Assembly (NCBI GenBank): GCA_002354095.1
Contig: DEKX01000032.1
Span: 62,001 to 126,000, forward strand
Source of the DNA: Prevotella sp. UBA2711
GTDB taxonomy: Bacteria; Bacteroidota; Bacteroidia; Bacteroidales; Bacteroidaceae
Reading direction: 5' to 3'
Length of the DNA stretch: 64,000 nt
Of this stretch, positions 43,580-51,645 are shown piece by piece. The position numbers and the translations under genes are program-made. The notes under the pieces were generated by a model. That model had not been told where the DNA came from. It saw only the letters and a list, made by a program, of their open reading frames with translations, and ran no database searches. Within the stretch, counting starts at the first letter, position 1. Every line of letters begins with the position of its first letter.

Positions 43580-43610
43580 TTTGTTATCTTCTCGGTTTAG
43601 TGTATCTTTG
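43580..43610 (+). promoter_or_regulatory. Promoter of dxs-trkA-trkH
   Basis: TTTG at 43580-43583, 19-bp spacer, TATCTTTG at 43603-43610; 20 bp before the GTG start of dxs. Confidence 0.75.
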
Positions 43611-43630
43611 TACCCAAATTAATTAATAAG

Positions 43631-45493
43631 GTGGAATTACTTAATAAAATCAAATACCCCGACGATTTGCGCAAGCTGTCGGTGGACCAACTACCAAAAC
43701 TTTGTCAGGAACTTCGCGAGGATATCGTGAAGGAATTATCGGTCAATCCGGGACATCTGGCTTCCAGCCTTGGTGTGGTGGAACTGACGGTGGCTCTTCA
43801 CTATGTTTTTGATACCCCCGAAGACCGCATCGTATGGGATGTGGGTCATCAGGCCTATGGACATAAAATCCTGACAGGGCGCAGGGAGCAGTTCTGTACG
43901 AATCGTAAGTTGGGAGGCATCCGTCCTTTCCCATCTCCCTACGAAAGTGAGTACGATACATTTGCCTGTGGACATGCCAGCAACTCTATTTCCGCTGCAT
44001 TGGGTATGGCTGTTGCTGCCAAGAAGACAGAGAAATGCCAGCGTAACATCGTGGCAGTCATCGGCGACGGTGCGCTGAGTGGTGGACTGGCTTTCGAAGG
44101 ACTCAATAACGTGTCATCATCGCCTAACGATATGCTCATCGTGCTCAACGACAATAATATGTCGATTGACCGTTCGGTGGGAGGCATGAAAGAGTATCTG
44201 TTGAAGTTGAATACCAATGAGACTTACAATGCTTTGAAATTCAAAGTATCGAGTTGGGCGCATTCAATGGGACTTCTTGAAGAGGACCGGCGCAAAGGCA
44301 TCCAACGACTGTCGAATGCCTTCAAGAGTGCTATCTCTCATCAGCAGAATATTTTCGACGGTATGGATATTCGCTATTTCGGTCCCTTCGATGGGCATAA
44401 TGTGAAAGAACTGGTGCGTATCCTCCGTCAGTTGAAGAAGATGAAAGGCCCCAAGCTCCTGCATCTGCATACGCAGAAAGGACATGGATATGAACCTGCC
44501 GAGAAAGATGTGACTACATGGCATGCACCAGGTAAGTTCGACCCAGAGACGGGTGAACGCCTGGTTGACAAGGATCCCAATAAACCTCAGAAATATCAGG
44601 ATGTGTTTGGACATACCCTTCTGGAACTGGCTCAGCGGAATCCGAAGATTGTGGGAGTTACACCTGCTATGCCTTCAGGCTGTTCGATGAATATCATGAT
44701 GAAGGAAATGCCCGACCGTACTTTCGACGTGGGTATTGCCGAGGGGCACGCCGTTACGTTCTCTGGTGGAATGGCTAAAGACGGACTGATTCCCTTCTGT
44801 AATATCTACAGTGCTTTTTCGCAAAGAGCATTTGACAATATCATCCATGATGTCGCACTGCTGAACTTGCATGTCGTTTTCTGTTTCGACCGTGCGGGTA
44901 TCGTAGGAGAAGACGGACCGACTCATCATGGTGCTTTCGATTTGGCAGCCTTGCGTCCTATTCCTAATCTTACTATTGCATCGCCGATGGACGAACATGA
45001 GTTGCGCCGACTGATGTACACGGCGCAGTTGCCTGACAAGGGACCTTTCGTCATTCGCTATCCGCGAGGCGGTGGTGTCTTGTTGGACTGGCGTTGCCCA
45101 TTGGAGGAAATCAAAGTGGGTACGGGTCGTAAGATGCAGGATGGTGAGGATGTGGCAGTATTGTCCATCGGACCGATAGGCAATAATGTTACTGAAGCCA
45201 TCAAGGGAACGAAGGCGGCACACTATGATATGCGATTCCTGAAACCTATTGACGAAGCTATATTGGAAGAGGTGGCTCAGAAATACCAGCACATCATCAC
45301 CGTTGAGAATGGTGTCAAGACCGGTGGACTGGGTTCGGCTGTCTTGGAATGGCTGAATGATCATGGATACGCTCGTCGTGTAACTCGACTGGGTATGCCC
45401 GACAATCAGTTTGTGGAGCATGGCACGGTAGAGGAACTGCAACATATCGTAGGATTAGATGCTGAAAGCATCAGAAAAGCCATAGAATCATGA
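43631..45493 (+). CDS. dxs: 1-Deoxy-D-xylulose-5-phosphate synthase
   Basis: Thiamine-diphosphate enzyme that condenses pyruvate and glyceraldehyde 3-phosphate, the first step of the MEP isoprenoid pathway. 620 residues; the ThDP-binding motif GDGALSGGLAFEGLNN starts at 145, followed by NDNNMSIDRSVGG, and the transketolase pyrimidine region contains FDRAGIVGEDGPTHHGAFDLA. The start is GTG (43631): no ATG is near and the N-terminus MELLNKIKYPDDLRKL matches the family. It overlaps trkA by 4 bp, although the products are functionally unrelated. Confidence 0.95.
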   Translation: MELLNKIKYPDDLRKLSVDQLPKLCQELREDIVKELSVNPGHLASSLGVVELTVALHYVFDTPEDRIVWDVGHQAYGHKILTGRREQFCTNRKLGGIRPFPSPYESEYDTFACGHASNSISAALGMAVAAKKTEKCQRNIVAVIGDGALSGGLAFEGLNNVSSSPNDMLIVLNDNNMSIDRSVGGMKEYLLKLNTNETYNALKFKVSSWAHSMGLLEEDRRKGIQRLSNAFKSAISHQQNIFDGMDIRYFGPFDGHNVKELVRILRQLKKMKGPKLLHLHTQKGHGYEPAEKDVTTWHAPGKFDPETGERLVDKDPNKPQKYQDVFGHTLLELAQRNPKIVGVTPAMPSGCSMNIMMKEMPDRTFDVGIAEGHAVTFSGGMAKDGLIPFCNIYSAFSQRAFDNIIHDVALLNLHVVFCFDRAGIVGEDGPTHHGAFDLAALRPIPNLTIASPMDEHELRRLMYTAQLPDKGPFVIRYPRGGGVLLDWRCPLEEIKVGTGRKMQDGEDVAVLSIGPIGNNVTEAIKGTKAAHYDMRFLKPIDEAILEEVAQKYQHIITVENGVKTGGLGSAVLEWLNDHGYARRVTRLGMPDNQFVEHGTVEELQHIVGLDAESIRKAIES

Positions 45494-46848
45494 AAATAGT
45501 CATTGCCGGTGCAGGTGCCGTTGGAACTCATCTGTCGAAACTGCTTTCACGCGACCATCAAGACTGTGTGCTCATTGATGCAGATGCCGGACGGTTGGCA
45601 GGACTGGATGGACGTTATGACATCATGACCATTCAGGGTTCGCCAACAAGTATCAAGACGCTGAAAGATGCTGGGACGGAATCGGCTGATCTCTTCGTTG
45701 GGGTCACTCCTGATGAGAGTAAGAATATGAATGCCTGCAGTATTGCGCATGCCTTGGGTGCCAAAAAGACGGTTGCCCGTATCGACAATTACGAATACTT
45801 GGCTCCGCACCTGAAGCCTTTCTTTGAGAAGTTGGGCGTCAATTCGCTGATCTACCCGGAGGTTCTGGCTGCTATCGATATTACTAATGGTTTGAAGATG
45901 TCGTGGGTGCGACAGCGTTGGGATGTGCATGACGGTGCTTTGGTGATGTTAGGTATCAAACTGCGTGAGACCTGTGAGATACTCAACCAACCGCTGAAGA
46001 ACCTTTGTGGTCCTGACGACCCTTATCATATCGTGGCTATCAAGCGCGATGGCGAGACGCTCATCCCCAGTGGTAATGACCAGTTGCACGTGAACGACCT
46101 CACTTACTTCATGACCACCAGTGAGTATATTCCTTATATCCGCAAGATTTCTGGTAAAGAGCACTATGCTGATGTCAAGAATGTCATCATCATGGGAGGC
46201 GGCAAGACGGCGGTTCGCGTAGGACTGACATTGCCGGACTATATGAATCTGAAGATTATCGAGAAGAGCGAACGCCGTTGTGAACAACTGAACGAACTGT
46301 TATGCGACACCGATACGATGATTATACACGGCGACGGTCGTGACCTCGGATTATTGCAAGAGGAAGGAATAGATAACACGCAGGCTTTCGTAGCTCTGAC
46401 GGGTAATGCCGAAACGAATATCCTGGCGTGCCTGACGGCAAAGCGTCTGGGCGTCAGAAAGACCGTTGCGATGGTTGAGAATCTCGACTATGTAGAGATG
46501 GCTGAGAGTCTGGACATAGGTACGATTATCAATAAGAAGACGGTGGCAGCCAGTCATATCTATCAGATGATGCTGGATGCTGATGTCAGCAACGTCCGTT
46601 CGCTGATGATGGTTGACTCCGATGTGGCTGAGTTCATAGCAGCAGAGGGTTCGAAAGTCACCAAGAGACCCGTGAAGGATCTCGGTCTTCCGTTTGGCGT
46701 GACCATCGGTGGACTTGTTCGTAATGATGAAGGTATCCTGGTGAATGGTAATACGCAAATCATGGCAGGCGACTCCGTTATGGTGTTCTGTCATGAACAG
46801 AACTTGAAGAAAGTAGAGAAGTATTTCAAGTCGAATGCCTTATGGTAA
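45490..46848 (+). CDS. trkA: Trk system potassium uptake protein TrkA
   Basis: 452 residues with two RCK modules, each with a Rossmann nucleotide site: IVIAGAGAVGTHLSKLL (about 3-19) and NVIIMGGGKTAVRVGLTL (about 233-250), each followed by a TrkA-C domain. TrkA forms the cytoplasmic ring that gates the TrkH channel in response to ATP/ADP or NAD(H). It overlaps dxs by 4 bp and trkH by 7 bp, so trkA and trkH are translationally coupled. Confidence 0.94.
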   Translation: MKIVIAGAGAVGTHLSKLLSRDHQDCVLIDADAGRLAGLDGRYDIMTIQGSPTSIKTLKDAGTESADLFVGVTPDESKNMNACSIAHALGAKKTVARIDNYEYLAPHLKPFFEKLGVNSLIYPEVLAAIDITNGLKMSWVRQRWDVHDGALVMLGIKLRETCEILNQPLKNLCGPDDPYHIVAIKRDGETLIPSGNDQLHVNDLTYFMTTSEYIPYIRKISGKEHYADVKNVIIMGGGKTAVRVGLTLPDYMNLKIIEKSERRCEQLNELLCDTDTMIIHGDGRDLGLLQEEGIDNTQAFVALTGNAETNILACLTAKRLGVRKTVAMVENLDYVEMAESLDIGTIINKKTVAASHIYQMMLDADVSNVRSLMMVDSDVAEFIAAEGSKVTKRPVKDLGLPFGVTIGGLVRNDEGILVNGNTQIMAGDSVMVFCHEQNLKKVEKYFKSNALW

Positions 46849-48302
46849 ACTTCCCCCTGATATACAAGATTATCGGTTCATTGCTCCTATTGTTAGGTTC
46901 AATGCTCACTTTGTGTACAGGTATATCTTTCTATTATATGGAAGATGACATGATGGCGTTCCTCATGTCAACCCTTCTCACCTTCAGCTGTGGTTTTATC
47001 TTGAAGTTCCTTGGCAGGAATGCCACCAACAATCTAAGCCGTCGGGATGCTTATCTCCTGGTAACCTTGACATGGACCATATTCAGTCTTTTTGGCATGA
47101 TACCATTCCTCATTGGGGGGTATATAGGTAATGTGACTGATGCTTTCTTCGAGACGATGTCTGGGTTTACTACTACAGGAGCTACGATTATCGATGATGT
47201 GGAGTGGATGCCGCATGCCATCTTGTTCTGGCGTACGCAGACACAATGGATTGGAGCATTGGGAATCGTGTTCTTCACCATTGCCATTCTACCTTCTATG
47301 GTAGGCAGTGGCAGTGTGAAGGTGTTCGCAGCTGAGGCTACAGGACCCATCCGTTCTAAGATGCACCCACGCCTGTCCACCACAGCCAAGTGGATATGGT
47401 CGGTTTATTCTGCACTGACCATCGGATGCGTTCTCTCTTTCTATGTGGCTGGTATGGATGTGTTCGACAGTATCAACTATGCCATGACGACTACAGCCAC
47501 GGGAGGATTTGCTCCTCATAACGATTCTGCGGCTTTCTTTCATTCTCCGTCCATAGAGTACATTGCCATCCTTTTTCAGTTCCTGGCAGGTATCAATTTC
47601 ACGATGCTGTATCTGGCCGTGTTCCGTTTCAAGATAGGCAATCTGTTTAGGAATTCTGAGTTTAAGCTCTATATCTTTGTAATAGTAGGTGCCACGACAT
47701 GGATTATGTATCTCCTGATGTCGCATAACGGCTATGGTTTTGAACGGGCATTCCGCAGTGCATTGTTCCAGGTCGTGTCCTTTATGACTACTACAGGTCT
47801 TTTCAACGACGATGCCTCGCTGTGGCCGCATATTACCTGGGTTATATTGGGCTGCCTGATGTTCCTGGGGGCTTGTGCGGGTTCTACAACGGGTGGCTTC
47901 AAGTGTATCCGTGGCGTGATGGTGATGAAAGTATTGCGTAATGAGTTCCATAAACTCCTGCATCCTAATGCTGTGCTGCCTGTCAAAATCAACGGTCAGC
48001 CTGTGGAGCAGCAGAAGCTCAATTCCCTCTTGGCTTTCTTTGCCATCTTTACCTTGATGGTGCTACTCTCTGCCACCATTATGATAGTGGCAGGCATTGA
48101 CAATACGAATGCCATTACGATAGCGTTGAGCTGTGTCAGTAATGTAGGACCGACACTCGGCACGCAGATAGGACCGGAGATGTCTTGGAGCCAGTTGCCT
48201 GATTTCATCAAGTGGGTTTGCACCTTCCTGATGTTGGTAGGGCGTTTGGAAATTATGAGTGTTCTGGTGCTCTTTACCCATGGATTCTGGAAAGATAATT
48301 AA
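46842..48302 (+). CDS. trkH: Trk-type potassium channel/transporter TrkH
   Basis: 486 residues with about ten membrane segments arranged as four M1-P-M2 repeats. Pore-loop signatures include MSGFTTTGATI, MTTTATGGFAPH and SFMTTTGLFNDD, ending with SCVSNVGPTLG. It is the membrane subunit for K+ uptake with TrkA encoded immediately upstream. The start ATG lies within the trkA 3' end. It finishes the dxs operon; manA follows after 10 bp and may be co-transcribed. Confidence 0.94.
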   Translation: MVNFPLIYKIIGSLLLLLGSMLTLCTGISFYYMEDDMMAFLMSTLLTFSCGFILKFLGRNATNNLSRRDAYLLVTLTWTIFSLFGMIPFLIGGYIGNVTDAFFETMSGFTTTGATIIDDVEWMPHAILFWRTQTQWIGALGIVFFTIAILPSMVGSGSVKVFAAEATGPIRSKMHPRLSTTAKWIWSVYSALTIGCVLSFYVAGMDVFDSINYAMTTTATGGFAPHNDSAAFFHSPSIEYIAILFQFLAGINFTMLYLAVFRFKIGNLFRNSEFKLYIFVIVGATTWIMYLLMSHNGYGFERAFRSALFQVVSFMTTTGLFNDDASLWPHITWVILGCLMFLGACAGSTTGGFKCIRGVMVMKVLRNEFHKLLHPNAVLPVKINGQPVEQQKLNSLLAFFAIFTLMVLLSATIMIVAGIDNTNAITIALSCVSNVGPTLGTQIGPEMSWSQLPDFIKWVCTFLMLVGRLEIMSVLVLFTHGFWKDN

Positions 48303-48312
48303 CTAGCATAAT

Positions 48313-49218
48313 ATGAAATACCTAAAGTTTAAGCCATTAGTAAAACAAATGCTCTGGGGGAGCGAGAGTTGGGAGATTTCAGGAGTAGAAAACAACGAGA
48401 CTGTTGCCCTTGGCGACGGACGTTCCCTCAACCAATTGGTGTGCGAGATGAAAGGTGAGTTGGTGGGCGAAGCCAACTATCAGCGCTTCGGCAATGAGTT
48501 CCCATTGCTTATTAAGTTTATTGATGCCAAACAAGACCTGAGCATTCAGGTGCATCCTACTGACGAGATTGCTCACAGACAGGGTAAGCCTCGCGGCAAA
48601 ACGGAGATGTGGTACGTGATGGATAGTGCACCCGAAGCTAAGCTGTATAACGGACTGAAGAAACAGATTACTCCGGAACAGTATAAACAGATGGTGGCTG
48701 ATGATACCATCTGCGATGCCTTGGCGCAGTATAGTGTGAAGGAGGGCGATTGCTTCTTCATTCCTGCCGGACGCATTCATGCCATCGGCGCAGGCTGTTA
48801 TCTGGCAGAGATTCAGCAGACGTCAGATGTCACCTATCGTATCTACGATTTCAAGCGTAAGGACAAAGACGGGAATTACCGCCAACTGCATACCCAAGAG
48901 GCTTCCGAAAGCATCAACTATACCGTTCTGAAGGATTACCGTACGCAGTACACTCCGCAGAAGAATGAGAGTCAGCTGTTGGTGGAGTGTCCTTATTTCA
49001 ATACGGCGGTTTATGATTTGACAGAAAGCATGACCATCGATTACAGCGAGCTCGACTCCTTCGTGATTCTGATAGGACTGAAAGGGGAGGGTAAACTGAT
49101 GATTGACGGAGAAGAGACAGACTTCAAGGCCGGCGAGACAATACTCGTTCCTGCCTCCGTTCAGGAAGTACGCACCGAGGGAACCGTCAAGTTCCTGGAG
49201 ACGTACGTTCTTTCGTAA
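48313..49218 (+). CDS. manA: Mannose-6-phosphate isomerase, class I
   Basis: Interconverts mannose 6-phosphate and fructose 6-phosphate using zinc. 301 residues; metal ligands are expected from SIQVHPTDE (Gln and His), the Glu of KTEMWYVM and the His of PAGRIHAIGAG. The N-terminal part runs directly from LWGSE into SWEISGV, omitting roughly 20 residues that usually separate these motifs. Its 3' end overlaps the convergent DUF4435 gene by 32 bp. It serves mannose use and GDP-mannose supply. Confidence 0.92.
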   Translation: MKYLKFKPLVKQMLWGSESWEISGVENNETVALGDGRSLNQLVCEMKGELVGEANYQRFGNEFPLLIKFIDAKQDLSIQVHPTDEIAHRQGKPRGKTEMWYVMDSAPEAKLYNGLKKQITPEQYKQMVADDTICDALAQYSVKEGDCFFIPAGRIHAIGAGCYLAEIQQTSDVTYRIYDFKRKDKDGNYRQLHTQEASESINYTVLKDYRTQYTPQKNESQLLVECPYFNTAVYDLTESMTIDYSELDSFVILIGLKGEGKLMIDGEETDFKAGETILVPASVQEVRTEGTVKFLETYVLS

Positions 49219-50200
49219 GGAAATGCTCAATATCGGCTTGCGTCCTGCGGAACTGTTCTGACTGCATATAGCCGCTGTTTTTCTTCAGCATCTGACGAAT
49301 GTCTTGCAATGAGTGTTCATAGCAGGACATTTCGTTTTTTCGCTGGGTATGATGGCGTGCCGTTCGGTTGATTTCCTCCTGCCGTTCCAGTCTTAGCCGG
49401 TTGCACACCTTATTTAATATAGGCACTATCACATTGTCGAACAGCGAGTGTCCCTGTATGTAGAGATAGGTGGTCTGAGGCGTCACACCCAGTTCCTTGA
49501 TGTCGGCTTTCAGCTTGAGATAAGTCTCTTTGTTATTGGGAAAGTCGGCTTGCAACTGTCTGACTTTCCGATTCACCTTCTGGCGCAGATGGTCGATGGA
49601 AGGCTGTGGGTCGAAGACGTTGAAGCCTCCCGGGTCAATGACTCGGGCAAAGTCGGAAAGCGAGAATTTGTTGTGATTGCCTGAACGGTAAGCCCATACC
49701 GACCAGATGAACAGGGGGAAGATGGCTTCGCTATACTGGGCGAGATAGTCGTTAAAATCGAAGATGCGATGGTCGTTCAGGGTTACTGCTACACAGACAT
49801 CATGGAGCGAGGGGGCATAGCTCTGCAGATTCTCGATGGCGTAGGCATAGGTGTGGAAAACATAGGGACTTCCTATGACTTTCTGCGACTGGGGGGTAGT
49901 GCCTTGCATCAGGTAGTCGTAATCGGCATCTACACAGGCTATCATGTCTTCGCCGATTCTTCCCTCAATGAAATTCATCAGCACCGACTTCTTGCCACGT
50001 TCCAGTTTCTGGTGCGAAGGCAGCATCACTTCAAAGTATAGTTTGTCGTTCTCAAAACGGCTCAGCACCGTGCGCCAAAAGTAAATGTCATCATAGCTCT
50101 CCACGTATGCTACGATGCGTCGCTTGGCTTTTTTCGAGGTCATCTGGTTGGCTGCCTCGAAATAATGCGAGTTCAGATTATCCTTCAGCCTGTTCCCCAT
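49187..50200 (-). CDS. DUF4435-type TOPRIM-like protein, partner of the AAA ATPase
   Basis: 337 residues. TOPRIM-type acidic motifs are visible: VESYDDIYFW with Glu34 (33-42) and CVDADYDYL with Asp91 and Asp93 (89-97). Helical and basic segments follow (RQKVNRKVRQL), with a charged C-terminus. This matches the DUF4435 family, which includes AriB of PARIS anti-phage systems and resembles the nuclease half of OLD proteins. Encoded 9 bp after an ABC-type ATPase, the usual partner. Family assignment is from remembered motifs. Its 3' end runs 32 bp into manA on the other strand. Confidence 0.75.
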   Translation of the reverse strand: MGNRLKDNLNSHYFEAANQMTSKKAKRRIVAYVESYDDIYFWRTVLSRFENDKLYFEVMLPSHQKLERGKKSVLMNFIEGRIGEDMIACVDADYDYLMQGTTPQSQKVIGSPYVFHTYAYAIENLQSYAPSLHDVCVAVTLNDHRIFDFNDYLAQYSEAIFPLFIWSVWAYRSGNHNKFSLSDFARVIDPGGFNVFDPQPSIDHLRQKVNRKVRQLQADFPNNKETYLKLKADIKELGVTPQTTYLYIQGHSLFDNVIVPILNKVCNRLRLERQEEINRTARHHTQRKNEMSCYEHSLQDIRQMLKKNSGYMQSEQFRRTQADIEHFLTKERTSPGT

Positions 50201-50209
50201 GCCTATGAC

Positions 50210-51046
50210 TTAAACTGTAATGTCCGAAACCTCCGTTACTTTGTCCATCCATCCGCTCATGATGACGGCAGGTGAATGGGTGGTCAGTATAATCTGTACG
50301 TTGGGGTTGAGTTCCAATATCAGTTCAATGAGTCGCTTTTGCCATTCGATGTGGAGCGACACCTCCGGTTCGTCCATCAAGAGCACGTAGGGTTGTTGGT
50401 CTTCCACCAATACGGTGAGGAGAATAGCCAGAATTTGCTTTTCGCCGCTTGAAAGCTTATAGGGCATCAGTGTTTCGCCGATTTGTGAGAAGCGGATTTC
50501 ATTCTCCGTGCGGATAATTTTCTTACCTGTTTCCTCGAACAAATCGTCAACTATGTCCTGAAAGCGTTTCTTGGGTTCCGACAGGCGTTGGGCGGCATCC
50601 GTATTACCTTGTTGCAGTTCTGCGATGATACGGTTGCCGATGTTCACCTGATAGTCGAGATATTTGCGCTGCAGGTTATAGAGCTGTAGGTCAAGCAGCG
50701 ACCCACCGCCCATGCCTGCCAGTGCTGATAGCGTCTCGCGCATCACAGCATCACCTTCCGACAGGGTCTGCGAAATATTGCTGTCCAGCGAGCGGATAAT
50801 GTCGAAACGGATATGTGTGGCTTCTTCGGGTTCGGAGGTAATACGGACACCCTTCAGCATGTGGTTGCGGATATCGCCATTGCTGGCGATACTTCTCACT
50901 ACCTTATTTAATATGGTAGATTTGCCCACGCCGTTGATACCACTGAGCACATTCACTTTGGGGTCTAAGTTCCAAACGATGTGCTTCCTGCCTCCCCATA
51001 GAGATTCTATCTCTATCTGCTTGATGTAATCTGCGTACTTTTGCAT
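50210..51046 (-). CDS. ABC/RecF-like AAA ATPase (AAA_15/AAA_21 type)
   Basis: 278 residues with Walker A GINGVGKST (36-44), signature LSSGEKQ (198-204), Walker B YVLLMDEPEVSLH (220-232) and an H-loop His257 in LTTHSPAVI. A helical insertion of about 100 residues (85-190) replaces the coiled coil of SMC/Rad50. It resembles the ATPase half of OLD, Gabija GajA and PARIS AriA, though shorter than AriA. It pairs with the downstream DUF4435 gene and lies 5 bp after the FKBP gene in the glyS operon. Function: ATP-dependent sensor or regulator of the TOPRIM partner (inference). Confidence 0.82.
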   Translation of the reverse strand: MQKYADYIKQIEIESLWGGRKHIVWNLDPKVNVLSGINGVGKSTILNKVVRSIASNGDIRNHMLKGVRITSEPEEATHIRFDIIRSLDSNISQTLSEGDAVMRETLSALAGMGGGSLLDLQLYNLQRKYLDYQVNIGNRIIAELQQGNTDAAQRLSEPKKRFQDIVDDLFEETGKKIIRTENEIRFSQIGETLMPYKLSSGEKQILAILLTVLVEDQQPYVLLMDEPEVSLHIEWQKRLIELILELNPNVQIILTTHSPAVIMSGWMDKVTEVSDITV

Positions 51047-51051
51047 ATCCG

Positions 51052-51645
51052 TTAGTGTGTTATTTTGTAGCGGTCGCCTCTCTTCTTCGACCAGAACTCT
51101 ACCAGTTTTATTTCAAATATCAAAGTACTGTAAGCAGGCACACTGCCACTTGCCGTAGCACCATAACCCAGCTGATAGGGAATGGTGACGCGCCAATAGT
51201 CGCCTGGATGCATATTCAGCAGTGCGGTTGTAAAACCAGGTACCACTGCATTGACAGCAAACTTACTGGGAACGGCTGTTGCCTCTGTGAAGGGCTCCAG
51301 ATAACTCTGGTCAAACTGGTAGCCCTCGGGGTAGGACGGCGATGGAATCAGATGGCCTACGTAGTGAATTCTGACACTGTCGGTCAGATAGGGCGTAGGC
51401 AGACTTTCATCGCCTTGCTCCAGCTCATCCACCAGGATGAAGTCGGTACTGGCTGGAGTGACAGCTGTGCCATACGAGTATTTCTTGATGGCGGAGTCGT
51501 AGTCGTTGGCATTGTAGGCAGACTCGAAATATTTTTCGTTCTTGTTCTTCCAATCGCCATACTCATCCACGGCATCACTCTTCTCGCTGCATGCTGTCAG
51601 AGCCAACAGGGCGAGACCTGCCATTAAAAACTGTTTGATCTTCAT
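51052..51645 (-). CDS. FKBP-type peptidyl-prolyl isomerase, lipoprotein
   Basis: 197 residues. Lipoprotein signal with lipobox cysteine (LALLALTACSE, Cys19), a helical linker, then an FKBP domain (about 85-187: SVRIHYVGHLI, VVPGFTTALLNMHPGDYWRVTIPYQLGYG, STLIFEIKLVEF). Such periplasmic or outer-membrane FKBPs assist envelope protein folding; GldI of gliding bacteria is a relative. Its start overlaps the glyS stop by 1 bp. Confidence 0.88.
   Translation of the reverse strand: MKIKQFLMAGLALLALTACSEKSDAVDEYGDWKNKNEKYFESAYNANDYDSAIKKYSYGTAVTPASTDFILVDELEQGDESLPTPYLTDSVRIHYVGHLIPSPSYPEGYQFDQSYLEPFTEATAVPSKFAVNAVVPGFTTALLNMHPGDYWRVTIPYQLGYGATASGSVPAYSTLIFEIKLVEFWSKKRGDRYKITH

Noticed and set aside
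49187..51046. Canonical PARIS locus in a mobile hotspot
   Set aside because: No phage or satellite genes nearby, the ATPase is much shorter than AriA, and the pair is in a housekeeping operon. Only a related architecture is claimed.
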